Below, piece after piece: positions 44,878-54,263 of a stretch of 64,000 nt of DNA (its first letter is position 1; each line of letters begins with the position of its first letter). The position numbers were made by a program, and so were the translations under genes. Below the pieces are notes generated by a model. That model saw nothing but the letters and a program-made list of their open reading frames with translations, was not told the origin of the DNA and did not search any database. Source of the stretch: Streptococcus sanguinis (lineage in GTDB: Bacteria; Bacillota; Bacilli; Lactobacillales; Streptococcaceae); assembly GCF_900635155.1 (NCBI RefSeq), contig NZ_LR134002.1, positions 1,240,001 to 1,304,000 of the forward strand. The letters run 5' to 3'.

Positions 44878-45948
44878 TCACTTCCGATACATCTTGACTT
44901 GAAGATAGAGATCGTTGTAGGTTCCCAGCCATTTAGGGCCCAACTGCTCATAAACTTCCAGATGTTTCATCGTTTCCTCAGTCGGATAAAAAGCCTCATC
45001 TTCCTGAATTTCCTTAGGCAACATGGCCTTGGCAGGAAGATTTGGTGTCGAATAACCAACATAAAGGGCGTTCTTATAAGCATTTTCCGGTCTCAGCATA
45101 AAGTTAATAAACTGATAGGCTGCTTTTTTATTTTTGACGGTTTTGGGAATGACAATATTGTCAAACCAAAGATTGCTGGCTTCTGTTGGCACGACATAGC
45201 GTAGGTCTTCATTGGCCTCCAGCATCTGACGAGCCTCACCCGAAAAGGTTACTCCGATAGCTGCATTGTTCTGAATCATGTATCCCTTCATCTCATCAGC
45301 CACAATGGCCTTGATATTTGGCGTCAGAGTGTAGAGCTTGTCGACAGCCTCCTGTAACTGATCTGCATCTTTGGAGTTGAGACTATGACCGTCTGAGTTC
45401 AGACCAATTCCCATGACTTCACGGGCTCCATCAATCATCATGATGGAGTTTTTGTATTCAGGACGCCAGAGATCATTCCAATGCTCAGGAGCTTTATCAA
45501 CCATTTTTTCATTGTAGACAATGCCCAGCGTTCCCCAAAAATAAGGAATCGAATACTGATTTCCCGGATCAAAAGGCTGGTCTAAAAAGTCAGATCCGAT
45601 ATTTTCTAACCCCTTAATCTGGCTATGATCCAGCTTCTCTACCAAGCCTTCTTTCATCATCTTGGCAATCATATATTCACTGGGAATAGCAATGTCGTAG
45701 GTTGTGCCGCCCTGCTTCACTTTCGTATACATGGCTTCATTGGAGTCAAAGGTATCGTACTGGATTTGGACACCAGTTTCCTTAGTAAACTCAGTCAGCA
45801 GCTCAGGATCGATATAGTCACCCCAGTTGTAAATGACCAGCTTATCGCTCTCCTTGCTCTGCGTCCGACTTTCAATCTGGTAACTGACACCCCACAAAAC
45901 TATGATAATCAGCAGAATCCCCGCTAAAAATGAATAGAGCTTTCTCAT
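44878..45948 (-). CDS. potD: spermidine/putrescine ABC transporter substrate-binding protein
   Basis: The extracellular polyamine receptor of PotABCD. The 356-residue protein has an N-terminal hydrophobic anchor (about 5-22) without a clear lipobox cysteine, then the PotD fold: VIYNWGDYIDPELL near 40, YDIAIPSEYMIAKM near 88, and YVGYSTPN near the end. The ATG overlaps the potC stop by four bases. It is last in murB-potABCD. Confidence 0.94.
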   Translation of the reverse strand: MRKLYSFLAGILLIIIVLWGVSYQIESRTQSKESDKLVIYNWGDYIDPELLTEFTKETGVQIQYDTFDSNEAMYTKVKQGGTTYDIAIPSEYMIAKMMKEGLVEKLDHSQIKGLENIGSDFLDQPFDPGNQYSIPYFWGTLGIVYNEKMVDKAPEHWNDLWRPEYKNSIMMIDGAREVMGIGLNSDGHSLNSKDADQLQEAVDKLYTLTPNIKAIVADEMKGYMIQNNAAIGVTFSGEARQMLEANEDLRYVVPTEASNLWFDNIVIPKTVKNKKAAYQFINFMLRPENAYKNALYVGYSTPNLPAKAMLPKEIQEDEAFYPTEETMKHLEVYEQLGPKWLGTYNDLYLQVKMYRK

Positions 45949-46718
45949 ACAGTCTCCTCCTTCTCACGGGTGATAAAGTAATACCCAATTACCAAAGCAA
46001 TGCTGAAGAGAAAGACCAAGGCTGACAGGGCATTGATTTCCAGAGAAATTCCCTGACGAGCACGGGAGTAAATCTCAACAGACAGAGTAGAGAAGCCATT
46101 GCCTGTAACGAAGAAGGTCACAGCAAAGTCATCTAGCGAATAGGTAAAAGCCATGAAATAGCCAGCGATGATGGCTGGAGTCAGATAAGGCAGCATGATT
46201 TCTTTCAGCATTTGCAATTGGCTAGCGCCTAGGTCATAAGCAGCCTTAATCATATCATCATTCATTTCTTTCAGACGCGGAAGAATCATCAGCACCACAA
46301 TCGGAATAGAAAAGGCAACATGGCTAGCCAGCACAGACAGGAAGCCCAGCTGGAATTTTGCAGTGGTAAATAGAATCAGAAAACTTGCCCCAATCATGAC
46401 ATCCGGTGCCACCATGAGGATATTGTTGATAGACAGAAAGGCATCCTGATATTTCTTGCGGACTTGATAGATATAGATGGCTCCAAAAGTTCCAATCAGC
46501 GTCGCAATCAATGAAGACAAGAAAGCTAGAAAGAAAGTCTGAACCAAAATCAAAATCAGGCGTGAGTCCTCAAAGAGATTCTGAAAATGACTAAGACTGA
46601 ATCCTGTAAAACGATTCATGTCTTCCCCTGCATTAAAGGCATAAGCAATCAGGTAAAAGATAGGGATGTAGAGCACCAAAAAGACAAAGGCTAGATAGAG
46701 ATTTGCAATTTTTTTCAT
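45945..46718 (-). CDS. potC: spermidine/putrescine ABC transporter permease PotC
   Basis: A membrane subunit of polyamine uptake, 257 residues from ATG 46718 ([11 protein letters not shown]), with six membrane segments. The ATPase-coupling EAA-like loop is IKAAYDLGASQLQMLKEIMLP near 170. The chosen start overlaps the potB stop (ATGA); an in-frame start at 46745 lies deeper inside potB and has no better ribosome site. Confidence 0.93.
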   Translation of the reverse strand: MKKIANLYLAFVFLVLYIPIFYLIAYAFNAGEDMNRFTGFSLSHFQNLFEDSRLILILVQTFFLAFLSSLIATLIGTFGAIYIYQVRKKYQDAFLSINNILMVAPDVMIGASFLILFTTAKFQLGFLSVLASHVAFSIPIVVLMILPRLKEMNDDMIKAAYDLGASQLQMLKEIMLPYLTPAIIAGYFMAFTYSLDDFAVTFFVTGNGFSTLSVEIYSRARQGISLEINALSALVFLFSIALVIGYYFITREKEETV

Positions 46719-47521
46719 CGCCCTCTCCTTTCCTTGGTTGCCCACATGGTAAAGAGCATGGCAACAATCAGTACCACTCCGATAGTGGAGCCCATACCCC
46801 AGTTTTGAGTAGTCAGGAAGTGCTGCTCTATGGCAGTTCCTAGAGTAATTACCCGATTACCCCCGATTAAGCGGGTCAGCATGAAGAGGCTGAGACTAGG
46901 GATAAAGACTGACTGCACTCCACTTCTGACACCATTCAAGGACAAAGGGAAAACAACCCGACGGAAAGTTTCCCAGCGATTAGCTCCCAAGTCGTAACTG
47001 GCATTGATAAGATTAGGATCCAAATCATCCAGAACATTGAAAATGGGCAGAATCATAAAGGGCAGCTCGATGTAGCTGGCTACAAAGATAAATGAAAAGT
47101 CCGTAAAGAGAATCTGCTGCGGTCCTACTCCGATAAAAGTAAGAAATTGGTTAATTGAGCCATTCTGACCAAAAATTCCGATAAAAGCATAAGCTTTGAG
47201 TAGGAGATTGATCCAGGTCGGCAGGACAATCAGCATCAGCCAGAGCTGCTTGTGCTTGAGCTGAGTCAAAAAGAATGCGGTCGGATAGGAAATCAGCAGG
47301 GTTACAACAGTAATAATTCCTGCATAAAGGACCGAGTTCAGACTCATCTTGAGATAGGTCCAGTTCTGCGACGTGAAGTAGGTCTGGTAATTTTCCAGAG
47401 TAAACTGCCCTTCAATGTTAAAGAAGGATTTCCAGATAATCATGACAACAGGTGCCAGGACAAAGAGGAAAATCCAGAGTAGGTAGGGCAAGAGAAAAAG
47501 ATTAGAGGTTGTTTTCTTCAT
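46715..47521 (-). CDS. potB: spermidine/putrescine ABC transporter permease PotB
   Basis: The partner permease of PotC. The ATG at 47521 gives [16 protein letters not shown] and 268 residues with six membrane segments; GAGGAA lies seven bases before it. The coupling loop is [21 protein letters not shown] near 180. It starts inside the last codons of potA (20-base overlap), so translation is coupled. Confidence 0.93.
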   Translation of the reverse strand: MKKTTSNLFLLPYLLWIFLFVLAPVVMIIWKSFFNIEGQFTLENYQTYFTSQNWTYLKMSLNSVLYAGIITVVTLLISYPTAFFLTQLKHKQLWLMLIVLPTWINLLLKAYAFIGIFGQNGSINQFLTFIGVGPQQILFTDFSFIFVASYIELPFMILPIFNVLDDLDPNLINASYDLGANRWETFRRVVFPLSLNGVRSGVQSVFIPSLSLFMLTRLIGGNRVITLGTAIEQHFLTTQNWGMGSTIGVVLIVAMLFTMWATKERRGR

Positions 47522-48659
47522 CGCGTTCCTCCTCAATGGCATTGATCAGACCCGCTTCTTGCTCTTCTACTTCAACATATTCTTCGATACGGGCATCGAA
47601 TTCTTCTTCTGTTTCATTGAGACGCATGATATGGATATCCTCCGGCTCGAAATGCAGACCAATTTCTTCACCAACAATGGCCTTGCGAGTCGAGTGAATC
47701 ATCCATTCATTGCCCAATTCATCATAAGCAATAATCTCATAGTGAACGCCACGGAAAAGCTGGGTGTCAACTTTAACCTGCAGCTTGCCTTCTTCTGGCA
47801 GAGTAATCCGCAAATCCTCCGGCCGAATCACCACCTCGACAGCTTCATTTGGGCGCATCCCGCCATCCACTGCTTCAAAGCGCTTGCCATTAAACTCAAC
47901 CAGATAGTCCTCAATCATCTTACCAGGCAGAATATTGGACTCGCCAATGAAGGTTGCAACAAAGTGATTAATAGGCTCGTCATAAATATCAACAGGTGTT
48001 CCCGACTGAACAATCTCGCCATCATTCATAACGAAAATCCAGTCGCTCATAGCTAGGGCTTCCTCTTGGTCGTGCGTGACAAAGACAAAGGTAATACCCA
48101 GACGCTGCTGCAATTCCCGCAGCTCATACTGCATGTCCGTGCGCAGCTTCAAATCCAGAGCAGACAGAGGCTCATCCAGCAAAACGACCCGCGGCTGATT
48201 GATGATTGCCCGAGCAATGGCTACACGCTGACGCTGACCGCCCGACAGTTTGCGAATAGAACGGCGTTCAAAGCCTTCCAGCTGAACCATTTTCAGTACT
48301 TCAGCAACCCGCTCTTGAATTTCTTTTTTATCAACCTTGCGCAAACGCAGCGGAAAGGCAACATTTTCAAAAACATTCATATGCGGAAACAGTGCATAGG
48401 ACTGAAAAACCGTGTGGACGTCTCGTTTATTAGTGGGAATATCATTGATGCGAACACCATCAAGAAAAATATCCCCGTCTGTCGCGTCCAAAAGACCGGC
48501 AATAATGTTCAGAATCGTTGATTTTCCAGAACCAGAAGACCCCAGCAAAGTATAGAACTTTCCTTCTTCCAGCTCGAAATTAATATCTTTCAGAACGACA
48601 GTATTATTATCTTCAAAAACTTTTGAAACGTTTTTAAACTCGATGATTGGTTTTTTCAA
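47502..48659 (-). CDS. potA: spermidine/putrescine ABC transporter ATP-binding protein PotA
   Basis: The ATPase of polyamine uptake, 385 residues. Walker A is GSSGSGKST near 38-46, the signature LSGGQRQRV near 138, and Walker B VVLLDEP near 160. A C-terminal TOBE-like domain (about 270-350) follows. The start is a TTG at 48659; an in-frame TGA lies just two codons upstream and there is no ATG nearby, so TTG is forced. GAAGGA is 12 bases upstream, nearer to an overlapping out-of-frame ATG at 48666. The upstream murB-potA spacer is structured. Confidence 0.94.
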   Translation of the reverse strand: MKKPIIEFKNVSKVFEDNNTVVLKDINFELEEGKFYTLLGSSGSGKSTILNIIAGLLDATDGDIFLDGVRINDIPTNKRDVHTVFQSYALFPHMNVFENVAFPLRLRKVDKKEIQERVAEVLKMVQLEGFERRSIRKLSGGQRQRVAIARAIINQPRVVLLDEPLSALDLKLRTDMQYELRELQQRLGITFVFVTHDQEEALAMSDWIFVMNDGEIVQSGTPVDIYDEPINHFVATFIGESNILPGKMIEDYLVEFNGKRFEAVDGGMRPNEAVEVVIRPEDLRITLPEEGKLQVKVDTQLFRGVHYEIIAYDELGNEWMIHSTRKAIVGEEIGLHFEPEDIHIMRLNETEEEFDARIEEYVEVEEQEAGLINAIEEERDEENNL

Positions 48660-48666
48660 TTGTCAT
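48634..48666 (-). CDS. 10-codon upstream ORF overlapping the potA start
   Basis: ATG ACA ATT and so on, encoding [10 protein letters not shown] then TAA. It is out of frame with potA and spans its TTG start. GAAGGA sits five bases before the ATG, the better spacing of the two. Translation of it would compete with potA initiation. It may be a control device or chance. Confidence 0.35.
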   Translation of the reverse strand: MTIEKTNHRV

Positions 48667-48839
48667 AAATTCCTTCTTTCTCGTATTAACAGATTAAGGG
48701 TTCTGTCAGACCGCTGCTACCTCGTGAGGGCTGTAAAGGCCCTTTATAAATTCCGTGTCGATAGGCTTTCACCCCCTTACTAAGTTGCAGCTAGCTGCAG
48801 TTCCTTATCCAGCATACTTCTACTGGAAACCAATCTGTC
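48667..48839 (-). promoter_or_regulatory. structured murB-potA intergenic region, candidate leader RNA
   Basis: On the minus strand ACAGATT (48838-48832) can pair with AATCTGT (48695-48689), and TAAGGG (48779-48774) with the adjoining CCCTTA (48700-48695; the last A is shared). Inside lie a 14-base palindrome TGCAGCTAGCTGCA (48786-48799), CCAG/CTGG and AGGGC-GCCCT (48727-48743). No known riboswitch was recognised and no strong promoter or T-run terminator is visible. Confidence 0.5.
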
Positions 48840-49745
48840 TTACAGAGATTCACCAATGATGCGGACTTCGCGCTCCAGAGTAATACCTGAATTTTCCCGC
48901 ACCCTTTCAATCACATGGGCAATAAGATTTTCATAATCTTGAGCCGTTCCTTTATCGACGTTAATCATAAAGCCAGCATGCTTCTCGGATACCTCTACAC
49001 CGCCGATACGATGACCCTTAAGGCCTGCTTCACTAATGAGCTGACCAGCAAAGTGACCCAAAGGACGCTTGAAAACAGATCCGCAGGACGGATATTCCAA
49101 AGGCTGCTTGAGCTCCCGCAGATGGGTTAAGCGCTCCATTTCCTGACGAATAGTTCTGTGAACACCGGGCGAAAGAGCAAACTTAGCAGAAATAACAATG
49201 TCGCCTGTTTCCTGAACTAGTGAGTGACGATAGCCAAACCTCATATCTCGAACGTCCAGCGTTTTGACTTGCCCCTGAGGCGTCAGTACCTTACAAGATA
49301 CTAAGACATGAGCAATCTCTCCGCCATAAGCCCCAGCGTTCATAAAGACAGCTCCGCCGACGCTGCCAGGAATACCACAGGCAAACTCAAAGCCAGTCAG
49401 ACTATTCTGCAGGGCGATATGGGTTGTCTGAATCAGATTAGCTCCAGCTTCTGCCTCAATCATATAGCCATCTACCGTTACATTGTTGAGCTTGTCAAAC
49501 ATAATGACAAAACCTCGGATACCACCGTCTCTCACAATGATATTACTGGCATTTCCCAGCACCATCCAAGGAATGTCTTCTTGATTGGCAAAATTGACAA
49601 CACGAGCCAGCTCATAACGATTGCGGGGGAAAACTAAGAAATCGGCTGCGCCCCCGACCTTTGTATAGGTGTATTGACTCAAAGGCTCATTGAAGCGAAT
49701 GTCGATTCCTTCTAATTCAGTTTTTAATTTCTCTAGTTTTTGCAT
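48840..49745 (-). CDS. murB: UDP-N-acetylmuramate dehydrogenase (UDP-N-acetylenolpyruvoylglucosamine reductase)
   Basis: Reduces enolpyruvyl-UDP-GlcNAc to UDP-MurNAc in peptidoglycan synthesis. The 301-residue FAD protein has [12 protein letters not shown] near 26-37 and [22 protein letters not shown] near 121-142 in the FAD/substrate region. The active-site block [11 protein letters not shown] is near 218-228. It is first in the streptococcal murB-potABCD order, 180 bases before potA. Confidence 0.95.
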   Translation of the reverse strand: MQKLEKLKTELEGIDIRFNEPLSQYTYTKVGGAADFLVFPRNRYELARVVNFANQEDIPWMVLGNASNIIVRDGGIRGFVIMFDKLNNVTVDGYMIEAEAGANLIQTTHIALQNSLTGFEFACGIPGSVGGAVFMNAGAYGGEIAHVLVSCKVLTPQGQVKTLDVRDMRFGYRHSLVQETGDIVISAKFALSPGVHRTIRQEMERLTHLRELKQPLEYPSCGSVFKRPLGHFAGQLISEAGLKGHRIGGVEVSEKHAGFMINVDKGTAQDYENLIAHVIERVRENSGITLEREVRIIGESL

Positions 49746-49780
49746 GATTTTCTCTCTTTTATGTAAACAAAATACACTCT

Positions 49781-49786
49781 ATTATA
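49781..49786 (-). promoter_or_regulatory. murB promoter, extended -10
   Basis: Minus-strand TTGATATAAT extended -10 about 35 bases before the murB ATG. Confidence 0.6.
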
Positions 49787-49821
49787 TCAAAAATCTATGG
49801 CATTTACGATAGATTACAAAG

Positions 49822-49847
49822 AAAAAGCTGAGAAAGGTCAGCTTTTT
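49822..49847 (-). terminator. terminator of the 49853 gene
   Basis: AAAAAGCTGA (49822-49831) and TCAGCTTTTT (49838-49847), perfect arms with a 6-base loop. Confidence 0.85.
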
Positions 49848-49852
49848 AATGC

Positions 49853-50764
49853 TTATAATTGTCTAGTAGCAAAACGCTGTATTTGAGTAGAAAGAGCATT
49901 CCTGATGGCGCCAAAAGCTCCAGCTCCAGTGAAAACATAGAGCAAAATCAAGTTAAACCAATAGTTATCTGGGATGATGCCATTAAAAATTGATTCGTTG
50001 ACGACTGAAAAGGCATCAAATACATTCACATCTGGATATTCTCGAACAAGTAACAATGCATAATCAAACTGATTGACTAAGAAAATCACTAAGACCATGA
50101 ACACGATACTAATAGCAATACCAACTTTTGACAGCTTTTTACCCAGCAACTCATACCCTTTGATAGTACAGTAACCCATGGCCAGTCCTCCAGCAACAGC
50201 CACATAGTTCATCTGAGCTATCAACAAAATCACCGCTCCTCCGATGAGACTGCCAACAAAAGCGCCGACAATACCGCCAACCATATTTTCTTTTTGATTA
50301 TCATAAGTCTGATTTTCCAGCGAAAGGCCTGAACTCAGGCTTTCAAAGCTCTGCCGTGACAAAATCAGGATATTTCCTCCCAATTGATAAACATCAATCT
50401 GCCCAGGCTCACCACTCTGCTCACAAACATTTACAAAGCCTCTTTCCTTGAAAAAGACAAGTGCTTCTTGAACAGCTTGTGTAAGAGCTTGATTGGTCTT
50501 GGCCTTAGCATAAAGTACCAGCTTGCAGTGATTCATTTGGCTACTGGTGAGAACCTCTGAGTTTTTAATCAAGTCATCAAAGGCATTTGGCGCAGTAAAA
50601 GCATCGCCGGCTTTAACTGAAAAACAAATCCTATATTGCTTTCTTTGCTCAGTCGGCTCAATATAGAGCGTGTATCCGTCTATTTGTCCGAAGACAATAG
50701 ACGAAAATTCATCAAACTGCAAGCCCAACTCCGTCGCCAGAGCCTGTAATTCTAAATGTTCCAT
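49853..50764 (-). CDS. uncharacterised membrane protein
   Basis: A 303-residue protein. The N-terminal half (about 1-160) is soluble and mixed alpha/beta, and four membrane segments follow (about 163-185, 187-203, 215-235, 265-290). The segment VGGIVGAFVGSLIGG is glycine-rich, like a small membrane hairpin. I do not recognise the family. It stands alone with its own extended -10 (minus-strand TGCTATAAT at 50796-50801) and terminator. GGAGG lies 12 bases before the ATG, a long spacing. Confidence 0.7.
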   Translation of the reverse strand: MEHLELQALATELGLQFDEFSSIVFGQIDGYTLYIEPTEQRKQYRICFSVKAGDAFTAPNAFDDLIKNSEVLTSSQMNHCKLVLYAKAKTNQALTQAVQEALVFFKERGFVNVCEQSGEPGQIDVYQLGGNILILSRQSFESLSSGLSLENQTYDNQKENMVGGIVGAFVGSLIGGAVILLIAQMNYVAVAGGLAMGYCTIKGYELLGKKLSKVGIAISIVFMVLVIFLVNQFDYALLLVREYPDVNVFDAFSVVNESIFNGIIPDNYWFNLILLYVFTGAGAFGAIRNALSTQIQRFATRQL

Positions 50765-50795
50765 AAAGTGAATTATCCTCCTTTAAGCTAGCCCC

Positions 50796-50801
50796 ATTAT
50801 A
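50796..50801 (-). promoter_or_regulatory. promoter of the 49853-50764 gene
   Basis: Minus-strand TGCTATAAT extended -10; weak -35. Confidence 0.6.
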
Positions 50802-50863
50802 GCACAGTTAGGTATAAAAAGATAGGGATATCAACTCCTTCTATTTTGTACGTTCTTAGAAAA

Positions 50864-50892
50864 GAAAAAAAGAGGCTCATAGAAAACCTCTT
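50864..50892 (-). terminator. hom-thrB terminator
   Basis: AAGAGG (50870-50875) and CCTCTT (50887-50892), then seven T on the minus strand. Confidence 0.78.
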
Positions 50893-50898
50893 GATGAT

Positions 50899-51765
50899 TT
50901 ATTTTTCTACTCGGACGCCCTCTGTGTCTACCTGAAGTCGGAAGATTTGCCCCTTGAAAGTCTGTTTTTGCAAAAGCTGGTAAATCTTCTCTGTTTTGTT
51001 CTTAGGTGATAAGACCATAACGGTCGGACCAGCTCCTGAGATATAGGTTGCATAAGAGCCATTTTTTCTGGCCAAGAACTTAATATCTGAAAATTCCTTG
51101 ATCAAAGGCTGACGATATTTTTCGTGGAACAAATCTGACTCAATAGCCCGACCTGCGATTTTCATATCACCTTTTAAAAGAGCCGCAATCGCAACATTGG
51201 CAATAGAGCTGGCCGCCACAGCTTCCTTGTATGAAAGGCGGCTCGGCAAGACCCTACGACTCTCGACCGTCCGAAGCTCATAGTCAGGGATATAAGCGAT
51301 GAAGTCGGCTTCTGGAAAATCCGACACCACAGCAGATACTTGATTTCTAGATGAGCTAGATACGACCAAATTTCCGTAAATCGCTGGCGCAACATTGTCA
51401 GGATGGCCTTCAATCTTTGTAGCGATTTTCAGTTTCTGATAATCCGACAAATTAAGGTGAGCCAGCTGGTTGGCCAATTCAATCCCAGCCACAATGACCG
51501 AGCTAGAAGACCCAAGTCCACGAGCCAATGGAATATCACTGGTCATTTTCAAACGGCGTGGCTGAATATCTGGTGCCAACTGCAGGGCAATCTTAACCAA
51601 TAAATTGCGCCGGTCCTTAGGAATTCTCGGATTAAGGTCATGCTCAATCACCCAATCCTGACTTTCTTCCAAGACTTCAATTTCCAGATATTTTGACAGG
51701 GCCACTCCAACAGAGTCAAAGCCAGGACCGATATTGGCACTGGTCGCCGGTACAATAATTTTCAT
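50899..51765 (-). CDS. thrB: homoserine kinase
   Basis: Phosphorylates homoserine for threonine synthesis. The 288-residue GHMP kinase has [15 protein letters not shown] near 6-20 and the ATP-binding motif [16 protein letters not shown] near 79-94. The third GHMP motif [15 protein letters not shown] is near 243-257. It starts one base after the hom stop, so the two form an operon. No thrC is in the window. Confidence 0.95.
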   Translation of the reverse strand: MKIIVPATSANIGPGFDSVGVALSKYLEIEVLEESQDWVIEHDLNPRIPKDRRNLLVKIALQLAPDIQPRRLKMTSDIPLARGLGSSSSVIVAGIELANQLAHLNLSDYQKLKIATKIEGHPDNVAPAIYGNLVVSSSSRNQVSAVVSDFPEADFIAYIPDYELRTVESRRVLPSRLSYKEAVAASSIANVAIAALLKGDMKIAGRAIESDLFHEKYRQPLIKEFSDIKFLARKNGSYATYISGAGPTVMVLSPKNKTEKIYQLLQKQTFKGQIFRLQVDTEGVRVEK

Positions 51766-51766
51766 C

Positions 51767-53053
51767 TTAATCTCCTAATACTTTGAAGGTATTGAGCAAG
51801 TCGAACTCAGCGACCTCTTTAAGCTTAGCAGTGACATTTTCCAGCTGCGTCTTGCTGACTGCATGGGTAATAATCACCACGCGAGCCTTCTCGCCATCTG
51901 TACCTTCCTGCAGAATCTGCTTAAAGGAAACATCCTCAGCATTGAAAATCTCAGCCAAATGCAGAACTTGACCTTTAGAGTCAGGTGCCAAGATAGAGAA
52001 GTAATAGCTGCTCTTCACATCTTCGGGATTAGCCAGCACTAACTCACGACTGAATTCATTAAAGGCCTTGCCAACTGTTCCTTCATTCAAACGTCGGCTG
52101 ATGCGAACAATATCTGCCACAACACTAGTTGCTGTTGGTTTTTGCCCAGCTCCCGGTCCGTAGTACATGGATTCTCCAATACCGATGGACTCGACAAAGA
52201 CAGCATTCATTACCCCATTGACACTAGCCAGCGGATGAGCTTTAGGCAGAAAAGTTGGAGCTACTTCTGCTGCAATACCCGATTCTGTTTCTTCAATAGA
52301 ACCAACCAGCTTGACTACATAGCCCAAATCTTGAGCAACAGCCACGTCTTCTGGTGTGATATGACGAATTCCCTGATGCCCCACATCTTCAAACTTAACG
52401 TTCATACCAAAAGCGAACTGGCTAAGAATGACCATCTTGTAAGCCGCATCAATGCCATCTACGTCATTGGTTGGGTCGCTTTCTGCAAAGCCAAGACGCT
52501 GTGCTTCAGCAAGAGCGTCTTCATAAGACCAGCCTTCTTCTACCATCTTGGTCATCATAAAGTTAGAGGTTCCATTGACAACACCCAAGATACGAGTAAT
52601 TTTGTCAGAAGCCAGTGAATTAACCAAGGTACGCAGGATTGGAATTCCGCCAGCAACAGCTGCTTCATAATAGAGAGCTACATTTTGCTTTTGAGCAATT
52701 TCCAGCAACTCTGCTCCGTGAACAGCCAACAAGTCCTTATTGGCCGTTACCACATGTTTGCCAGCTTCAAGAGCACGAGTGATGAACGTTTTCGCTGGCT
52801 CAATCCGTCCCATCAATTCTACAACGATGGTAATCTCAGGATCCTTCAGAATTTCTTCAACATTTGTGACAAAGTTAAAGTTATTTCCAGCTGCTAAAAG
52901 ACGATCTTTTTCGGCATCATCTTTGACCAAGACTTTAGCAACCTCAATCTCTGAATGAGCCGCTTGAACGATTTTTTCTCCGTTTTCTTTCAGCAAAAAA
53001 GGCACACCACTGGCCACTGTTCCAAAACCAAGTAAAGCTATTTTAATAGACAT
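51767..53053 (-). CDS. hom: homoserine dehydrogenase
   Basis: Reduces aspartate semialdehyde to homoserine, at the branch to threonine and methionine. The 428-residue protein has the Rossmann motif [10 protein letters not shown] near 7-16, the catalytic-domain block [21 protein letters not shown], and [14 protein letters not shown] with the family signature. A C-terminal ACT domain (about 350-425) suggests threonine feedback control. It is first in hom-thrB and divergent from the deacetylase gene. Confidence 0.95.
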   Translation of the reverse strand: MSIKIALLGFGTVASGVPFLLKENGEKIVQAAHSEIEVAKVLVKDDAEKDRLLAAGNNFNFVTNVEEILKDPEITIVVELMGRIEPAKTFITRALEAGKHVVTANKDLLAVHGAELLEIAQKQNVALYYEAAVAGGIPILRTLVNSLASDKITRILGVVNGTSNFMMTKMVEEGWSYEDALAEAQRLGFAESDPTNDVDGIDAAYKMVILSQFAFGMNVKFEDVGHQGIRHITPEDVAVAQDLGYVVKLVGSIEETESGIAAEVAPTFLPKAHPLASVNGVMNAVFVESIGIGESMYYGPGAGQKPTATSVVADIVRISRRLNEGTVGKAFNEFSRELVLANPEDVKSSYYFSILAPDSKGQVLHLAEIFNAEDVSFKQILQEGTDGEKARVVIITHAVSKTQLENVTAKLKEVAEFDLLNTFKVLGD

Positions 53054-53087
53054 GAAGCACTCCTTGAAAATTTCTTGTATAAAAAAT

Positions 53088-53093
53088 ATTATA
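53088..53093 (-). promoter_or_regulatory. hom-thrB promoter, extended -10
   Basis: Minus-strand TGTTATAAT in a very AT-rich stretch, about 35 bases before the hom ATG. Its own upstream region overlaps that of the divergent promoter. Confidence 0.5.
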
Positions 53094-53137
53094 ACAAAAT
53101 TATAAAAAAATGCCTACAAAACTACTTCTTTATTTGT

Positions 53138-53143
53138 TATAAT
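53138..53143 (+). promoter_or_regulatory. deacetylase gene promoter, extended -10
   Basis: TTTGTTATAAT (TGn-TATAAT) about 50 bases before the ATG at 53193. AAAGGAGA precedes the ATG. Confidence 0.6.
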
Positions 53144-53192
53144 AGATGTAAAATTCCGCAAGGAACAGCAATTTATTTTCAAAGGAGATACT

Positions 53193-54158
53193 ATGACAGG
53201 AAAACACCGTGGAAATCGCATGCAGCAACGAAAAGCTAGGAAAAGAGCTATTTTACTTTCTCTGACAAGCTTATTACTTTTTCTCGTCCTGATTGTTGGT
53301 GGCTTTTCTTTGCTAGCCAAGCTGCAAAACTCGCACAACCAAAAAGAAGCGAATAGTGTGTCAACGAACCAAGTCAATACTTCATCTAAAACTTCGTCAG
53401 CACCGACTCGGGATAAAAAGACGACTTCTGATGACAACAGTAAAGGCAAGGTCAAATGGGTCAAGCAAGACAAGCCCGTTCAAGTTCCTATCTTGATGTA
53501 TCATGCCATTCACGTCATGGATCCATCAGAAGCAGCTAACGCCGGTTTGATTGTAGATCCAGACACATTTGAAAGTCATCTAAAAGCTTTAAAAGACGCA
53601 GGCTACTACCCACTGACACCAGCTGAAGCGTACAAGGTCCTAACGGAGAACGTCCTGCCAGAAAACAAAAATGTCGTCTGGCTGACCTTCGATGATAGTT
53701 TAAAGGATTTCTACACTAATGCCTTTCCACTTCTCCAGAAATATGACATGAAAGCAACCAATAATGTCATTACTGGATTTGTTCAAGCGGGTCGTGAAGA
53801 TATGCTGACACTGAATGAGATAAAGGAAATGAAGGACAAAGGCATGTCCTTTGAAGACCACACCGTCAACCATCCCGACCTCTCAGCAACGACAGAAGAC
53901 CAACAAAAAATTGAGTTAAAAGATTCCAAGTCTTACTTAGACAAAAATCTGTCTCAAACCACAACCACCGTTGCCTATCCATCTGGACGATACAGTGATG
54001 CAACCTTGCAGATTGCTGAAAGCCTTGGCTACAAGATGGGATTGACGACCAATAATGGTCTAGCTTCCCTATCCAATGGCTTGCTCACACTCAATCGAGT
54101 TCGCGTTAACCCAACCACTACTGCAGAAGACCTCCTAAATGAAATCGCAACAAACTAA
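53193..54158 (+). CDS. membrane-anchored polysaccharide deacetylase (NodB family), probably peptidoglycan-acting
   Basis: A 321-residue protein with a basic N-terminus, one membrane anchor (about 24-45), a Ser/Thr/Lys-rich linker (about 50-85) and a NodB domain (about 95-315). The motifs are PILMYHAI, VWLTFDDSLKDFY with the catalytic and metal aspartates, and FEDHTVNHPDLS with the metal-binding histidines (HxxxHP). YPSGRYSD follows. The family removes acetyl groups from GlcNAc in cell walls or surface glycans, which can give lysozyme resistance. The exact substrate is inferred. Confidence 0.88.
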   Translation: MTGKHRGNRMQQRKARKRAILLSLTSLLLFLVLIVGGFSLLAKLQNSHNQKEANSVSTNQVNTSSKTSSAPTRDKKTTSDDNSKGKVKWVKQDKPVQVPILMYHAIHVMDPSEAANAGLIVDPDTFESHLKALKDAGYYPLTPAEAYKVLTENVLPENKNVVWLTFDDSLKDFYTNAFPLLQKYDMKATNNVITGFVQAGREDMLTLNEIKEMKDKGMSFEDHTVNHPDLSATTEDQQKIELKDSKSYLDKNLSQTTTTVAYPSGRYSDATLQIAESLGYKMGLTTNNGLASLSNGLLTLNRVRVNPTTTAEDLLNEIATN

Positions 54159-54162
54159 TCTT

Positions 54163-54195
54163 AAAAAGCCTGTTTCAGACGAAGCAGGCTTTTTT
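54163..54195 (+). terminator. deacetylase gene terminator
   Basis: AAAAAGCCTG (54163-54172) and CAGGCTTTTT (54185-54194), then T. Confidence 0.88.
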
Positions 54196-54228
54196 CAATC
54201 CCTATGATTATAACTTCTTTCAATCACC

Positions 54229-54257
54229 AAAAAACACCAGTTCCAAAGAACTGGTGT
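54229..54257 (-). terminator. nucleoside ABC transporter operon terminator
   Basis: ACACCAGTTC (54234-54243) and GAACTGGTGT (54248-54257) around a 4-base loop, then TTTTTTGG on the minus strand. Confidence 0.9.
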
Positions 54258-54263
54258 AAAGGT

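Noticed and set aside
53114..53473. Minus-strand frame over the start of the deacetylase gene
   Set aside because: It is antisense to a clear NodB protein and overlaps the divergent hom promoter.
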